Assembly (NCBI RefSeq): GCF_004402495.1
Contig: NZ_SOFH01000005.1
Coordinates: 62,001-126,000, forward strand
DNA: 64,000 bases
Direction: 5' to 3'
Source: Cryobacterium sp. HLT2-28
Lineage (GTDB): Bacteria > Actinomycetota > Actinomycetes > Actinomycetales > Microbacteriaceae
The position numbers were made by a program, and so were the translations under genes. The notes beneath the pieces are model-generated. The model had not been told where the DNA came from. It saw nothing but the letters and a program-made list of their open reading frames with translations, and did no database searches. This document shows, piece after piece, positions 7,804 to 19,391 of the stretch; position 1 is the stretch's first letter; each line of letters starts with the position of its first letter.

Positions 7804-9257
7804 GGCACGTTCACCTTTCTTGTGGTTGAGTCCGAGAGTGGTTCGGGTCGGACTGCCTGCCGGAGGCCGGCCGCCGCGGGCCGGAGGAAGCAGAGGGCGA
7901 CCAGGGCGCCGAGCGCCGCGACCAGGCCGGCGGCGATGAATGCCGCATGGAATCCGGCGGCGAGGGCCGGCACGTCGGCGATCCGGGCCGCGCCGGCCTC
8001 GCGGGCACTGAGCGCGGCGGCGGCACTGAATGCCGCGATTCCCACGGCGGCGCCGATCTGAGAGCTGGCATTCGACAGCCCGGATGCCAGGCCCGGCATC
8101 GTCGACGGAACCCCGGAAGCGATCACCATCGTTGACGGCGTGAAGCTGAGCGCGACGCCGGCGGCGGCCAGGAGCAGCCCCGGAAACACGTCGAGGCCGT
8201 ACCCGGCGCCGGGCGGGGTGCGCGAGAGCCAGAGGTGTCCGCAGGCGAGCAACAGCAGGCCCAGGGTCAGCGTGCGCGCGGCGCCCAATGTGCGAATGAT
8301 CCGGGGCAGGAGAAGCAGGGACACCAGGAATCCCGCGATCGATGTGGGCAGCATTGCCATGCCGGCCGTGCCCGGTTCGAGCTCCAGCACCTGCTGGAGG
8401 TACAGGGCGCTGAGGAAGAAGGTCGACACCCGCGCCGCGCCGCCGAGGAGACCCACGACGACTCCGGCCGACACCGTTCGTTCGCGGAACAGGGTGAGGG
8501 GGATGATCGGGTCGACGGCGTGGCGCTCGATGACGACGAATCCGACGATCAGGCCGATGCCGGCCAGCGCTCCGCCGACGGCCTGAACGGAGAACCAGCC
8601 CTGGTCGGCGATCGAGAGGGTCGCATAGATCAGGGCGAGTGCGCCTCCGGTCACGGAGATCGCCCCCCGCAAGTCGAAGGAACGCCGAACCCTGGGCCCC
8701 GATGGACCGACGACGAGCAGTGGCGCGCAGACGAACGCGAGGAGGGTGACGGGCACGGTGAGGAAGAACACCCATTGCCAGCCGGCAGCCGCGGTGATCA
8801 GGCCCCCGACCGAGACGCCGACGGCCCCTCCCGCCGCCGAGGCGGCGCCCCACGCGCCCATGGCCCTGGCCCGCTCGTCACCGGGGAATTGCAGCAGGAT
8901 GATCGACATGGCGGCCGGGCTGAGCACCGCGGCACCCAGACCCTGCAGCGAGCGGGCGAGAATGAGCACCGCTTCGGTGGGAGCAAACCCGGCCATCAGC
9001 GTCGTCGCCGTGAAGAGTGCTGCCCCGGCCATGAACATCCGTCGGTTGCCGAACAAGTCGGAGGCGCGCCCGGACAACAGCAGGAAGCCGCCGAACGCCA
9101 GGAAATAGGAGTTGACCACCCACGCCACGCCCGTCTGGGTGAGGCCCAGGTCGTGCTGGATGGACGGCAGGGCGACGTTGACCACGGCCGTGTCGAGCAT
9201 GACGACGAACTGGGCGGAAATGAGCGTCACCAGAGCGGCGCGGCGCCTGCGGCTCAT
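7800..9257 (-). CDS. DHA2-type MFS efflux transporter
   Basis: A 485-residue transporter with about 14 hydrophobic helices, typical of the EmrB/QacA (DHA2) drug:H+ antiporters. The first helix reads VMLDTAVVNVALPSI, the DHA2 signature, and LSGRASDLFGNRRMF is the helix 2-3 motif A. The start ATG at 9257 overlaps the TetR stop (ATGA), and its own stop overlaps the DJ-1 start (ATGA). It probably exports a toxic compound sensed by the TetR protein. Substrate is unknown. Confidence 0.9.
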   Translation of the reverse strand: MSRRRRAALVTLISAQFVVMLDTAVVNVALPSIQHDLGLTQTGVAWVVNSYFLAFGGFLLLSGRASDLFGNRRMFMAGAALFTATTLMAGFAPTEAVLILARSLQGLGAAVLSPAAMSIILLQFPGDERARAMGAWGAASAAGGAVGVSVGGLITAAAGWQWVFFLTVPVTLLAFVCAPLLVVGPSGPRVRRSFDLRGAISVTGGALALIYATLSIADQGWFSVQAVGGALAGIGLIVGFVVIERHAVDPIIPLTLFRERTVSAGVVVGLLGGAARVSTFFLSALYLQQVLELEPGTAGMAMLPTSIAGFLVSLLLLPRIIRTLGAARTLTLGLLLLACGHLWLSRTPPGAGYGLDVFPGLLLAAAGVALSFTPSTMVIASGVPSTMPGLASGLSNASSQIGAAVGIAAFSAAAALSAREAGAARIADVPALAAGFHAAFIAAGLVAALGALVALCFLRPAAAGLRQAVRPEPLSDSTTRKVNVP

Positions 9258-9844
9258 GATCGCCGCCCGAGTCGGAGTGGTTCGACCGGGGAGAGGAGAG
9301 CGTGAAGCGTGTCGCGGAGCACCCGGGATGCGTCGTTTTCGGCGAGCCGGCCGGCCCTGATCTCGGACCCGGCAACGTGCAGGATCGCGTACAGGCAGGC
9401 CGCCTGCAGCCCGACGGTGAGGTCGGTCCGGAAGACCCCCTCGGATCGCCCGGAGACGAGCAGGGGCTGCAGGAGCAGCAGGGGGCGATCGTGGAAGTCG
9501 CGGACGCGTTCTGTCGGGACCTCGTGTTGTGCGGCCTCGAGGAACCCGGTGGACTGGGCGAATATCCGCCAGGACGATCGGACCAGATCCTCCAGGCACT
9601 CCCACGGCGCCCTGGCCAGGTCCAGAGCCGCCAACTGGGCCTCGGTCCGACTGATCGTCCGCTCGAAGACAGCGCCGATGAGTTCCTCCCGTGTGGCGAA
9701 GTACTCGTACACCGTACCCCTGGCCACGCCCGCCGCGATGGCGATCTCAGCGACGGTCGCGCGAGGCTTCTCATTCAGGCAGGCCAGGGTCGCGTCCATG
9801 ATCGCGTTCTTGTTCCGAGTCGAATCAGATCGGGGCATTCTCAT
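9254..9844 (-). CDS. TetR-family transcriptional regulator
   Basis: A 196-residue TetR repressor. The N-terminal helix-turn-helix reads TVAEIAIAAGVARGTVYEYF at about residues 30-50, followed by a helical ligand domain. Starts at 9844 (ATG), 9838 (ATG) and 9862 (ATG) are all in frame; 9844 gives the usual family length. It leads an operon with the MFS and DJ-1 genes and is divergent from a hydrolase. The intergenic region carries repeated motifs that could be its operators. Confidence 0.85.
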   Translation of the reverse strand: MRMPRSDSTRNKNAIMDATLACLNEKPRATVAEIAIAAGVARGTVYEYFATREELIGAVFERTISRTEAQLAALDLARAPWECLEDLVRSSWRIFAQSTGFLEAAQHEVPTERVRDFHDRPLLLLQPLLVSGRSEGVFRTDLTVGLQAACLYAILHVAGSEIRAGRLAENDASRVLRDTLHALLSPVEPLRLGRRS

Positions 9845-9923
9845 ACCCACTAACTTATACATACTTGTTTGAGATATGAAATGAGTTGAGGAAACTTCTT
9901 TCATTCGGCGGCAGCGACGGGGC

Positions 9924-10004
9924 TGACATCTCGACCTGAAAATAAGTCTTGACATCTCAGACACGTGTGTATAGTTTATGAGAAACAAAGTCCAACACTC
10001 GTGT
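9924..10004. promoter_or_regulatory. Divergent promoter/operator region, tetR-hydrolase
   Basis: TTGACA (9949-9954) with TAGTTT (9972-9977) at 17-bp spacing is a plausible promoter for the hydrolase. Around it lie ACACGTGT (9961-9968, palindromic) and ACAC-TC-GTGT (9995-10004), one in the spacer and one near the transcription start, as expected for a repressor. The 9-mer TGACATCTC is also repeated directly at 9924 and 9950. Confidence 0.5.
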
Positions 10005-10071
10005 ACGACTTAGCGGCGAGGGTCTCCCGGCCCCGCCGTCACCGCCACCACTTCGACAAAGGAGAAAGCCC

Positions 10072-11109
10072 ATGCTCAACTTCTCTCGCCGCCCGGCCGA
10101 ACCGGCTACGGTCTCCACCCCGTCCGTTCCCGACAGCCGTCGCCGGCCGTGGGCACGGAGGCTCCGCATCACCGGGATCGTGGCTGCGGCTGCCGTCGGT
10201 TTGACCCTCGTGTCCACGGGCGCGAACCTGGCCCTGGAGGGCGCTGAGCGCTCGAGCATCACGCCCTACGGGGAACGGATCGAGATCAGCGCCGGCTCGC
10301 TGAACGTCTACCAGTCCGGAACCGTCGGCCCGGCGATCGTGCTGCTCAGCGGTCTCGGCACCGCGGCGCCCGCGCTGGATTTCGCCCCGCTGATCCGGGC
10401 GCTCGGCAACCGCAAGGTCATCGTCGTCGAGGGTTTCGGCTACGGCTACAGCGACATGACCGCCCCCGCCCGCACTGTGGAGAACATCACGACCGAACTC
10501 CACGAGGCACTCACCGGGCTCCATGTCCCCGCACCGTACGTACTGGCCGGACACTCCATCTCCGGTTTCTACACCCTCGCCTACGCCAACCGTTACCCGG
10601 AGGAACTGTCCGCCGTCATTGGGATCGATCCGACCGTGTCCGCCGGCAAGCTGGGCGCGCCTTCGGTCGGCACCTCGACCGGCTCCCACGGTGGCATCCC
10701 CTGGTCCCGGATCCCGTCCGTCACCGGGCTCGTGCGCTGGGTCGACTCGATCGCGCCCAGCCTGGCCGAACCGGCCGGCGACGCCTTCACGGCCAGTGAG
10801 CGAGAACGCCTCCGCCTGATGTCGAGCTGGAACTTCTACAACCCCGCCCTCACCGACGAAACGCTGGAGATGGGCAACAACGCCCGGAAACTGCAGGGGC
10901 TCCGCTACCCCGACGGCCTGCCCGTGCTCGACTTCCTCGCCCAGGACACGATCGACTCCGACCCCGACTGGCAGAAAGCCCACGAAACGCAGCTCCAGAA
11001 CGTTCAGCAGCACAAGATCGTCGTGCTCAAGGGCGGGCACTACCTGCACTGGACCCAGTCCACAGTGATCGCGAAGACGATCACCGACTTCCTGGCTCGG
11101 AACAACTAG
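10072..11109 (+). CDS. Membrane-anchored alpha/beta hydrolase
   Basis: A 345-residue alpha/beta hydrolase with an N-terminal membrane segment (about residues 32-52, after RRRPWARRLR) that anchors or exports it. The nucleophile elbow is GHSIS with Ser162; an acid (VLDFLAQD region) and a late His in KGGHYLHW complete a credible triad. AAAGGAG sits upstream of the ATG. It is divergent from the tetR-MFS-DJ-1 operon, so it is probably in the same regulon. The substrate could be the inducing compound or an ester-containing drug, which is inference. Confidence 0.85.
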   Translation: MLNFSRRPAEPATVSTPSVPDSRRRPWARRLRITGIVAAAAVGLTLVSTGANLALEGAERSSITPYGERIEISAGSLNVYQSGTVGPAIVLLSGLGTAAPALDFAPLIRALGNRKVIVVEGFGYGYSDMTAPARTVENITTELHEALTGLHVPAPYVLAGHSISGFYTLAYANRYPEELSAVIGIDPTVSAGKLGAPSVGTSTGSHGGIPWSRIPSVTGLVRWVDSIAPSLAEPAGDAFTASERERLRLMSSWNFYNPALTDETLEMGNNARKLQGLRYPDGLPVLDFLAQDTIDSDPDWQKAHETQLQNVQQHKIVVLKGGHYLHWTQSTVIAKTITDFLARNN

Positions 11110-11167
11110 CACGGCACGACGATCTGCCTCGAACCCTTCCCGAACCCATCCCGAAAGGATCACCACC

Positions 11168-11296
11168 ATGGAATTCATCATTCTCGCGGCCATCACGTTC
11201 GCCGCCGCGGCGACAGTCCGGGCCATCACCCGAGACGGCTACACCCGCGTCGCGACCCGCACGCACCACACCGGCCCGGCGAAATGGAGCAAGTGA
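11168..11296 (+). CDS. 42-residue membrane mini-protein
   Basis: A short gene with AAAGGA 8 bp upstream of its ATG. The product starts with a hydrophobic helix (FIILAAITFAAAATV) and ends in a basic, hydrophilic tail (RAITRDGYTRVATR). Its stop overlaps the next start codon as TGATG, so it is coupled to the serine hydrolase gene. Proteins of this size and pattern occur in other actinobacteria. Function is unknown. Confidence 0.62.
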   Translation: MEFIILAAITFAAAATVRAITRDGYTRVATRTHHTGPAKWSK

Positions 11297-12543
11297 TGGC
11301 CTCCGACCGAACCCTGGCCACGTTCGCCCGCCGTTGGCCCGGCAGGGTGCTCGCCGCCGTCGTTCTGCTCGCCATTCCGGCGGTGATGCTGTTCATGTCG
11401 CTGAACGGCGGCACCTACGCCGACGACAGCTGGACCGCCCTGCTCATGACGGGCGCACTGGCCCTGGCCTACCTCGTCTCACGCCGACTGATTCCCACGG
11501 TGGTGGTCGGAGCGCTCGTCGTCGGCCTGACCGCCTGGACCCTCTCCCCCAGCCTCGCCGACAGCCGCATCGGCGACGCGGCGGTCCTCGGCAGTTTGGA
11601 CCGGGAAGCAGGCCAGGGAATGCTCGCCGGATTCCAGGACCTGGCGGTCGCCCGGGTCGACCTCGACTCAGCCCACCCGGTCCGGTTCGGCGGCCTCGGT
11701 GCCGACGAGACAACCCTCATGGAGGTCGGGTCGCTGACGAAGGCGATGACCGGACTCGTGATCAGGGACGCCGTGGACCGGGGCGAACTGCGCATGGACA
11801 TCCCGGTGTCGACCTACCTGCCCCAGCTGGCAGGGTCGCCGGCCGGCACGGTCACCCTGAACGAGCTCGTCACCCACACCGCCGGCTACGCCGAATTCGG
11901 AGCCGCCAGCCTCCGCCGCGCACTCTGGGGCGCACCGCTCGGCCAAAACTTCCTGGGCACCGGCCTCACGCAGCTGCTCCAGGAAGCCCGGGAGGGAACT
12001 CTCCCAACCAGAGGGGCCTATGCCTACTCCACCCTGGGCGCCGCCATTGCCGGGCAGGCCGCGGCGGACGCAGCCGGGATGAGCTACCCCGACCTGATGC
12101 GCACCCGCCTCTTCGAACCGCTCGCGATGACCCACACCGTCATCGAAGACCAGCGCTCCCTCGTTCCGGGCGGCCGATCGAAGAGCGGCCTCCGCGTGCA
12201 GCCCTGGCTGCTGGACGCCTACGCACCGGGCGGCGGCGCCGTCTCCACCACCGGCGACCTCGCCAGGCTCGCCACCGCGCTCCTCGACGGCACCGCACCC
12301 GGCCTGGCCGCCCTGGACCCGACCACCGCTACAGACATGACGGGCACCCGCATCGGAGGCTTCTGGCACGTCTCCACCAGGGATGACGGCCGGACGCTCG
12401 CCTGGCACAACGGCCAGACCGGCGGCTATAGCTCCTACTTCGGCGTCGACCGCACCCGGAGCATGGCCGTCATCGTGCTCTCCGATGTCGCCAACCCCGC
12501 CGCCTACGACCTGGGCGTCGAACTCCTGGCCGACCGCGACTGA
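11296..12543 (+). CDS. Membrane-anchored serine hydrolase (class C beta-lactamase fold)
   Basis: A 415-residue protein. Residues 18-85 hold about three hydrophobic helices. A serine beta-lactamase/DD-peptidase domain of the class C/esterase type follows, with SLTK (146-149, nucleophile Ser146), YST (244-246) and HNGQTGG near residue 375 as the third motif. Family members include esterases, D-aminopeptidases and penicillin-binding-like enzymes, so the substrate is open. ATG 11296 has GGAG 6 bp upstream; ATG 11284 would add four residues. It is translationally coupled to the mini-protein gene. Confidence 0.86.
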   Translation: MASDRTLATFARRWPGRVLAAVVLLAIPAVMLFMSLNGGTYADDSWTALLMTGALALAYLVSRRLIPTVVVGALVVGLTAWTLSPSLADSRIGDAAVLGSLDREAGQGMLAGFQDLAVARVDLDSAHPVRFGGLGADETTLMEVGSLTKAMTGLVIRDAVDRGELRMDIPVSTYLPQLAGSPAGTVTLNELVTHTAGYAEFGAASLRRALWGAPLGQNFLGTGLTQLLQEAREGTLPTRGAYAYSTLGAAIAGQAAADAAGMSYPDLMRTRLFEPLAMTHTVIEDQRSLVPGGRSKSGLRVQPWLLDAYAPGGGAVSTTGDLARLATALLDGTAPGLAALDPTTATDMTGTRIGGFWHVSTRDDGRTLAWHNGQTGGYSSYFGVDRTRSMAVIVLSDVANPAAYDLGVELLADRD

Positions 12544-12577
12544 CACCAGTGCAGGTCACACGAGGCTGACACTGGAT

Positions 12578-12886
12578 TCACGCGTCCAGGTAGGCGACCA
12601 CGTTGGCCGGAATCCCGAGCACCAGGGCATAGGCGTCGTGCGCGAGCAGAAGGCCCCGCGGATGCCGGGACACCTGCCAGCCGTGCAGGTCGAGGCCGCG
12701 CGTGAGGGTTTCAATCCACGCCTCCTCCCGTTCCCGGGCATTGCGCGGTTCGCGGTCCGCCCCGAGGATCACGCGGTATCGCACCTCCTCGACCGAGAGG
12801 CCGGACAGCTCCTCCAGGTGATGGTCGACGTCGAGGGCGACGGGAGCGAGGTACAGATCGGCCAGGTCATGTGGTCGTGTGCTCAC
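12578..12886 (-). CDS. Conserved hypothetical protein, 102 aa
   Basis: A 102-residue soluble, acidic/aliphatic protein. It starts at GTG 12886 with a very strong Shine-Dalgarno (AAGGAGGC on the complement of 12891-12898). No catalytic motif is visible; the fold looks mixed alpha/beta with a C-terminal hydrophobic segment (LLLAHDAYALVLGIPANVVAYL). It converges on the serine hydrolase gene and is divergent from the LuxR gene. I do not recognise the family. Confidence 0.72.
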   Translation of the reverse strand: MSTRPHDLADLYLAPVALDVDHHLEELSGLSVEEVRYRVILGADREPRNAREREEAWIETLTRGLDLHGWQVSRHPRGLLLAHDAYALVLGIPANVVAYLDA

Positions 12887-13033
12887 AACCGCCTCCTTCA
12901 GTTGACCTCAACATAGCCGTGCACTCCGCCGAACGATAGCGAATTGACGGCATTGGACAGCCCGTCGAACGCCCTGACCGCCGGTCGGCGGTCGGCGAGC
13001 GCCGTTTCCCCCGGCCCTCAATATGATGAGGTC

Positions 13034-15796
13034 ATGCCGACGCCCGTCCTGGCCACGAAACTCTTCGTTCCTGCTCTGCGACCCCAGGTCGTTCCTCGCC
13101 CGCGCCTGATCGCGCGTCTGAGGGAGGGCCTGCGCCCGGGCCGGAAGCTGACTCTCATCTCGGCCCCTGCCGGCTTCGGCAAGACAACTCTCCTCAGCGA
13201 GTGGATCGCCGACAGCCGGCAACGTGACGCGAGCGTTCGAGTGGCCTGGGTGTCCCTGGACGACGGCGACAACGATCCGGCCCGCTTCCTGACCTACCTC
13301 GTCGCCGCCCTGCGGAGTGCCGGGCCCGCTCAGCCGCCATCGGTCGAGCAGGCACTGACGGTCGAGCAGACGCTCACGGCGCTCATCAACGACATCGCAC
13401 AGGCGCCGCACGACACCATCCTCGTGCTCGACGACTTCCACCTGGTTGATGCGGCACCGGTGCGGGATGCCCTCGCCTTCCTGCTGGAGCGCCTCCCGTC
13501 GAACGTTCACCTGGCCATGGCCGGCCGCTCCGACCCGTCGCTTCCGTTGGCCCGGCTGCGGGGCCGGGGCGAGTTGACCGAGTTGCGTGCGGCCGATCTG
13601 CGCTTCACACCGGACGAATCCGCTGCGTTCCTCAACGAGGTGATGGGCCTGACGCTGTCGGCCACCGACATCGCCGCCCTCGAGACCCGCACCGAGGGCT
13701 GGATCGCCGGCCTGCAGCTGGCCGCCCTGTCCATGCGGGATCGTTCGGACATCGCCGGTTTCATCCGGGCGTTCACGGGCAGCCACCGGTTCGTGATCGA
13801 CTATCTGGTCGAAGAGGTGCTGCAGCGCCAGCCGGACGACGTGCGCAACTTCCTGTTCCGCACCGCCATTCTCGACCGGCTCAGCGGCCCCCTCTGCGAC
13901 GCCGTCACCGGGCAGGCAGGGGGCGACGAGATGCTCGAGAAACTGGAGCGGGAGAACCTGTTCGTCGCTCCGCTGGACGACCACCGCCGGTGGTATCGCT
14001 ACCATCACCTGTTCGCCGACGTTCTCCGGGCTCGGTTCCCCGCCGAGTGGCGCGACAGCCTTCCCGACCTCCATCGACGAGCCGGCGAGTGGTATGAGCG
14101 CAACAACCTGCCCGAGGACGCGGTCAGGCATGCGCTTGCCGCCGAGGACTTCGAGCGCGCCGCGAACCTCATCGAGGGGGCCGTGCCTGCCCTGCGCAAG
14201 GGCAGGCAGGACGCGACCCTGCTCGAGTGGCTCACGCTGCTGCCTGCCGAGGTCGTGGCTCGCCGGCCCGTGCTCAGCGTCTACCTCGCCTGGGCGATGC
14301 TCATTGCGGGCAACCTGGATGCCGTCGAACTCCGGCTGAGGGATGCCGAGGCTGGCCTGCGTGCGGCGGCCGGCGCAGGCAGCGGGCCCGGCGCAGCCTT
14401 GGCCGACGCAGCCGTGCCCGGCGCAGCCGTGGCCGACCCTGCCGCAGTCGGAGAAGAGCTTCGGCTGCTGCCGGTGATGATCGCCGTCTACCGGGCCTCG
14501 CTCGCCCAGGCGCTGGGTGATGTGGCCGGCACCGCGGAGCACGCCCGGCGCGCGCTCGACCTCACCGAGCCGGGCGATCACTTCGGACGTGCGGCGGCGG
14601 CCGGCTTCCTGGGCCTCGCCTCCTGGGCGAGCGGAGACCTTGAGGCGGGACTGCGGGCCTTCGCCGAGGTCAGGACGACACTGCGGCTGGCCGGCAACAC
14701 CGCCGATGTGCTCGGCACCACGGTGGTGCTGGCCGACATGCTGATCCCGCTCGGTCGCCTGCGTGACGCCCGGCGGGCCTACGACGAAGCCCTGCAGGTG
14801 GCGAGCGCGCAGGGCGAGCCGGCTCCGCAGCCGATGGCCGACCTGCATGTGGGCATCAGCGAGCTGCACCGGGAGCAGGGCGAACTGGATGCCGCCAGGG
14901 AGCACCTGTTGGCAGCCCAGGCACTCGGCGAGCGCGCGTCCCTGCCCGAGAACCGCTATCGCTGGTTCGTCGCGATGGCGCGGGTCAGGGAAGCCGAGGG
15001 AAACCCCGACGCGGCGCTGGACCTGCTCACCGAGGCGGAACGCCTGTACGCGCGCGGCTTCTTCCCCGAGGTGCGCCCGATATCCGCGCTGAGGGCACGC
15101 GTCTGGATCTCGCAGGGCCGGCTCGCCGAGGCACGGGAGTGGGCGACCGGGCAGGGGCTCTCCACCGCCGAGGTCAGCTATCTGGGCGAGTTCGCGCAGA
15201 TCACCCTGGCGCGACTGCTGATCGCCGAGCACCGGGCCGATCCGAAGCAGGGCGCGATTCAGGAAGCACTGGCACTGCTGGACCGGCTCCTCGAGGCGGC
15301 CGAGGCAGGGGGCCGCACGGGAAGCGGCAACGAGATCCTGGTGTTGCAGGCGCTCGCCCATCAGGCCCGGGGACGTCTCTCCCTCGCCCTCGCGTCCCTG
15401 GAACGGGTGCTCGACCAGGCCGAACCTGAAGGCTACCTGCGACTCTTCCTCGATGAGGGTGCTCCCCTGGCAGAGCTTCTGGGTGAGGCCGCGCACCGGG
15501 GAATCCGGCCGGGGCACCTCTCCCGGTTGCGCCGCGCATTCCGGCCGGCCACCGCCGGGGCCCAGCCCGTCGGGGCCCAGCCCGCCGTACCCCTGGCCGC
15601 CGGGGAGGCGCTGAGCGAGCGCGAACTGCACGTGCTCCGGCTCCTGGCCACCGAGCTCACCGGGCCGGAGATCGCCCGCGAGCTCTACCTGTCCCTGAAC
15701 ACGATCCGCACCCACACGCGGCACATCTTCGGCAAGCTATCGGTGAACAGCCGGCCGGCGGCCGTGCGCCGGGCCGAAGAGCTGGATCTGCTCTAG
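13034..15796 (+). CDS. Large ATP-binding LuxR (MalT-like) regulator
   Basis: A 920-residue LAL-type regulator. Order: N-terminal KLFVPALRPQVVPRPRL, a STAND-type NTPase with Walker A APAGFGKTT (44-52) and Walker B ILVLDDFHLV, a long helical/TPR-like sensor region, and a C-terminal LuxR helix-turn-helix (LSERELHVLRLLATELTGP, then LYLSLNTIRTHTRHIF). Short Ala/Gly/Pro insertions (GAALADAAVPGAAVADP and GAQPVGAQP) look like linker expansions. ATG 13034 is the start because MPTPVLATKLFVP is the usual MalT-type beginning; an upstream in-frame start would add 30 unlikely residues. The ligand and target genes are unknown. Confidence 0.9.
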   Translation: MPTPVLATKLFVPALRPQVVPRPRLIARLREGLRPGRKLTLISAPAGFGKTTLLSEWIADSRQRDASVRVAWVSLDDGDNDPARFLTYLVAALRSAGPAQPPSVEQALTVEQTLTALINDIAQAPHDTILVLDDFHLVDAAPVRDALAFLLERLPSNVHLAMAGRSDPSLPLARLRGRGELTELRAADLRFTPDESAAFLNEVMGLTLSATDIAALETRTEGWIAGLQLAALSMRDRSDIAGFIRAFTGSHRFVIDYLVEEVLQRQPDDVRNFLFRTAILDRLSGPLCDAVTGQAGGDEMLEKLERENLFVAPLDDHRRWYRYHHLFADVLRARFPAEWRDSLPDLHRRAGEWYERNNLPEDAVRHALAAEDFERAANLIEGAVPALRKGRQDATLLEWLTLLPAEVVARRPVLSVYLAWAMLIAGNLDAVELRLRDAEAGLRAAAGAGSGPGAALADAAVPGAAVADPAAVGEELRLLPVMIAVYRASLAQALGDVAGTAEHARRALDLTEPGDHFGRAAAAGFLGLASWASGDLEAGLRAFAEVRTTLRLAGNTADVLGTTVVLADMLIPLGRLRDARRAYDEALQVASAQGEPAPQPMADLHVGISELHREQGELDAAREHLLAAQALGERASLPENRYRWFVAMARVREAEGNPDAALDLLTEAERLYARGFFPEVRPISALRARVWISQGRLAEAREWATGQGLSTAEVSYLGEFAQITLARLLIAEHRADPKQGAIQEALALLDRLLEAAEAGGRTGSGNEILVLQALAHQARGRLSLALASLERVLDQAEPEGYLRLFLDEGAPLAELLGEAAHRGIRPGHLSRLRRAFRPATAGAQPVGAQPAVPLAAGEALSERELHVLRLLATELTGPEIARELYLSLNTIRTHTRHIFGKLSVNSRPAAVRRAEELDLL

Positions 15797-15943
15797 CGCC
15801 GGTCGCCGACGGCGACACCGACGGGACACCGACAGGGACTGACAGGAACTCTGACAGACAGGGGTGACATCATCGAAGGACAGGGCGGGCGCCGCTGACG
15901 CATTCGCGGCCCACCGCACCGCCATCGAAATGAAAGCCGCCGT

Positions 15944-16798
15944 GTGACCCACCCAGCAGAGCAAGCCGACATCCGCCTCATCGTCTCGGACATGGATGGC
16001 ACCCTTCTCGATGACGACGGCCGCGTTCCCGACGCGTTCTGGCCTCTCCTCGACGACCTCGCGCAGGCCGGAGTGCTGTTCGTTCCCGCCAGCGGCCGCC
16101 AGTACCAGACCCTCCACGCGGTCTTCGGCGAGCGCGACGGCCTGCTCTACATTGCGGAGAACGGGGCCAACGTGGTCAAGGACGGCACCAGCATCGTGCA
16201 GGAACCCGTCGATCCAGCGATCATCGCCCCCATCGTGGACTGGGTGCGCACCACCGCGGCCGCCGGAGCCGACCTGGGGATCATCGTCTGCGGCGCCCGC
16301 TCCGCGTACATCGAACGCTCCGATCCCGACTTCGTCAGCCACGTGTCCCGCTACTACGCGGCACTCGAGGTCGTGGCGGATGTCCAGGTCGCCGCCCTCG
16401 ATGACGTCGTCCTCAAACTCGCGATCTACGACGTCGGCAGGGCCGAGACCCGCACGGGACCGGCGATCCGCGAGCTCGACCTCCCGGCGGACGTTGTGGT
16501 CTCCGGCGAGAACTACGTCGATGTGATGGGCCAGGGAGCGAACAAGGGCCGGGCCCTGGTGCGGCTCCAGCAACAGCTGGGCATCAGCAGGGATCAGACG
16601 ATGGCGTTCGGCGACTACCTCAACGACGCCGAGATGCTCGATGCTGCCGGGCATTCCTACGCTGTTGCCAACGCGCACCCGAGCATCCGTGCCCGCGCCC
16701 GGAACATCGCCCCCTCGAACTCGGAGGCCGGCGTGATCAGCAGCATCCTCGCCGCCCTGCCGCACCTGCAGGGCGAGCGCGCGACGAGCATCCTCTAG
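15944..16798 (+). CDS. HAD hydrolase, Cof type
   Basis: A 284-residue HAD-superfamily phosphatase of the Cof/YidA type. Motif I is DMDGT (16-20), motif II SGR after strand 2, and motif IV GDYLNDAEML near residue 224. The cap region lies between about residues 85 and 190. Family members dephosphorylate sugar phosphates, FMN or PLP. It starts at GTG 15944, where only a weak purine stretch precedes. No functional link to its neighbours is evident. Confidence 0.88.
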   Translation: MTHPAEQADIRLIVSDMDGTLLDDDGRVPDAFWPLLDDLAQAGVLFVPASGRQYQTLHAVFGERDGLLYIAENGANVVKDGTSIVQEPVDPAIIAPIVDWVRTTAAAGADLGIIVCGARSAYIERSDPDFVSHVSRYYAALEVVADVQVAALDDVVLKLAIYDVGRAETRTGPAIRELDLPADVVVSGENYVDVMGQGANKGRALVRLQQQLGISRDQTMAFGDYLNDAEMLDAAGHSYAVANAHPSIRARARNIAPSNSEAGVISSILAALPHLQGERATSIL

Positions 16799-16878
16799 CC
16801 GTACGCGACCTGACCCCCCGGCGACGGGGAACCAGTCGTATGCTCGAAGCGGGTTGGATCGAGTCAGACGACGCCGGC

Positions 16879-16934
16879 GGGCAAACGCCCGCGGGCAAAC
16901 GCCGACGGGCAAACGCCGACGGGCAGACGCCGAC
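16879..16934. repeat. Four 14-bp tandem repeats
   Basis: Four head-to-tail copies of a 14-bp unit (consensus GGGCAAACGCCGAC, copies at 16879, 16893, 16907, 16921) plus a partial fifth. Copies 2 and 3 are identical. The array ends about 40 bp before the UvrA-like start, in its presumed 5' leader or promoter. The unit is not a multiple of three and no gene reads through it convincingly. Confidence 0.8.
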
Positions 16935-16975
16935 GGGCACCGCCAGGTCGGCCCGGCGCTACAGAGGGAGACACG

Positions 16976-19366
<2,391 letters not shown>

Positions 19367-19391
19367 CCGCGAGGAGACGCGCGTCCGGCCC

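Noticed and set aside
7804..8853. N-terminal extension of the DJ-1 protein
   Set aside because: The stretch is the MFS gene read in another frame; the DJ-1 ATG at 7803 overlaps the MFS stop.
12544..12577. Possible terminator between the serine hydrolase and the 102-residue gene
   Set aside because: Only CCAGTG/CACTGG arms with a long loop; not convincing.
12908..15724. 938-codon open frame antisense to the LuxR regulator
   Set aside because: Composition follows third-position GC bias; the plus strand has Walker and LuxR motifs.
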